Assembly: GCA_025928735.1 (NCBI GenBank)
Contig: JAICIW010000026.1
Coordinates: forward strand, 1 to 13,070
DNA length: 13,070 nt
Source: Rhodanobacteraceae bacterium
GTDB taxonomy: Bacteria > Pseudomonadota > Gammaproteobacteria > Xanthomonadales > Rhodanobacteraceae
Reading direction: 5' to 3'
The notes under the pieces are model-generated. The model worked only from the letters and a program-made list of their open reading frames with translations, ran no database searches and was not told where the DNA came from. Made by a program: the position numbers and the translations under genes. Below, in pieces: positions 12,447 to 13,070 of this stretch. Within the stretch, counting starts at the first letter, position 1; every line of letters begins with the position of its first letter.

Positions 12447-13070
12447 ATGAGACTCGACCGCAGTGAGCTGTCCAAGGCCGTGCAAACGGCCCTTTCGATG
12501 GGTGCCGTCGCTGCCGTGGGGGTTGCCGGAACTGCCTTCGCGCAGAACGCCACCACGCAGAACGACCAGAACCAACCGCAAACCCTGCAGACCATCGTGG
12601 TCACGGGTTCGCATATTCGCCGCGTGGATTTGGAAACGTCCAACCCCGTGGTGGCCGTCACCGCGCAACAGATTCAGCAGACCGGCAAGCTGACGCTGGG
12701 CGATGTCGTACAGGATCTGCCGGTGATCACCGGCGGTGTCCAGAACCCGCGCGTCAACAACGGCGGTGGCAGTGGTTCGACCTTGGTCGGCCTGCGCGGT
12801 CTCGGCCAGAGTCGTACCCTGGTCCTTGTCGACGGTCAACGCATCATCAACAAGGACTTGAACTCGATCCCTGCGGCTGCCGTGGAGCGCATCGAAGTCC
12901 TGACCGACGGCGCATCTTCGGTGTATGGCTCGGACGCGATCGGCGGCGTCATCAATATCATCCTGAAGTCCAATTACCAGGGTGCCCAGTTCCAGCTCAA
13001 TTACGGCATCTCCGATCATGACGACGGCGCGCGCAAGGGCGCCAGCTTCATGTTCGGGCAGACGTCCGAC
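12447..13070 (+). CDS. TonB-dependent outer-membrane receptor, N-terminal part
   Basis: The first 208 codons; the gene continues past the window end. Residues 1-32 are a long signal peptide ending TAFA-Q. A Gln/Asn-rich spacer leads to a TonB-box-like segment QTIVVTGS (48-55). The plug domain follows from about 60: NPVVAVTAQQIQQTG, LGDVVQDLP, then LRGLGQSRTLVLVDGQR (116-132), IPAAAVERIEVLTDGASSVYGSDAIGGVINII (141-172), which is the typical plug core. Receptors like this import siderophores, carbohydrates or peptides using TonB-ExbBD energy; the substrate specificity lies in the missing barrel. ATG at 12447 has GGAG (12437-12440) six bases upstream, a strong ribosome binding site. It lies 308 bp after the oxygenase gene behind a possible structured leader. 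Confidence 0.95.
   Translation, partial: MRLDRSELSKAVQTALSMGAVAAVGVAGTAFAQNATTQNDQNQPQTLQTIVVTGSHIRRVDLETSNPVVAVTAQQIQQTGKLTLGDVVQDLPVITGGVQNPRVNNGGGSGSTLVGLRGLGQSRTLVLVDGQRIINKDLNSIPAAAVERIEVLTDGASSVYGSDAIGGVINIILKSNYQGAQFQLNYGISDHDDGARKGASFMFGQTSD

Noticed and set aside
1..13070. tRNA, rRNA, CRISPR array, insertion sequence or prophage genes
   Set aside because: No cloverleaf or rRNA-like stretch, no regularly spaced repeats, no transposase or integrase motifs and no terminal inverted repeats were seen; the only long repeats are the paralogous coding regions.

Overview
The window (13,070 bp, GC-rich, dense genes on both strands) looks like a chromosomal segment of a gammaproteobacterium of the Xanthomonadales type, probably Rhodanobacteraceae (Dyella/Rhodanobacter/Luteibacter-like). 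The reasons are the high GC, a membrane-anchored cytochrome c5, many-domain c-di-GMP enzymes, and a TonB-dependent receptor with the long Ala/Gly-rich signal peptide common in that order. The taxonomic call is inference. I see no rRNA, tRNA, CRISPR array, IS element or phage gene.

Left part (1-1818): a GMC-family flavoprotein dehydrogenase gene runs leftward off the window. It diverges from a small membrane-anchored cytochrome c5 gene with a recognisable sigma-70-like promoter. A short region rich in hairpins separates the cytochrome from the convergent leftward block.

Middle (1819-9090): four leftward genes. In transcription order they are a GAF-GAF-GGDEF-EAL protein (965 aa), the monofunctional peptidoglycan glycosyltransferase mtgA 7 nt downstream, a second and clearly paralogous GAF-GAF-GGDEF-EAL protein (967 aa), and a small two-CBS-domain protein. 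Both c-di-GMP proteins keep intact GGDEF and EAL catalytic motifs, and both carry Lys instead of Arg in the product-inhibition I-site. The second paralogue is preceded by a dyad resembling an FNR/ANR box, so it may have its own oxygen-linked promoter. The block is a direct duplication of about 2.9 kb that brackets mtgA.

Right part (9091-13070): a divergent intergenic region with a good rightward promoter, then three rightward genes. These are an exported, beta-rich protein of no family I recognise, a TPR protein ending in a putative 2OG-Fe(II) oxygenase domain, and the first 208 codons of a TonB-dependent receptor. The 308-bp gap before the receptor holds a potential three-way-junction RNA (two 7-bp hairpins closed by an outer stem), a short ORF with a good ribosome binding site, and two competing weak promoters. 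This leader and the oxygenase/exported-protein/receptor cluster are the most likely places for something undescribed.
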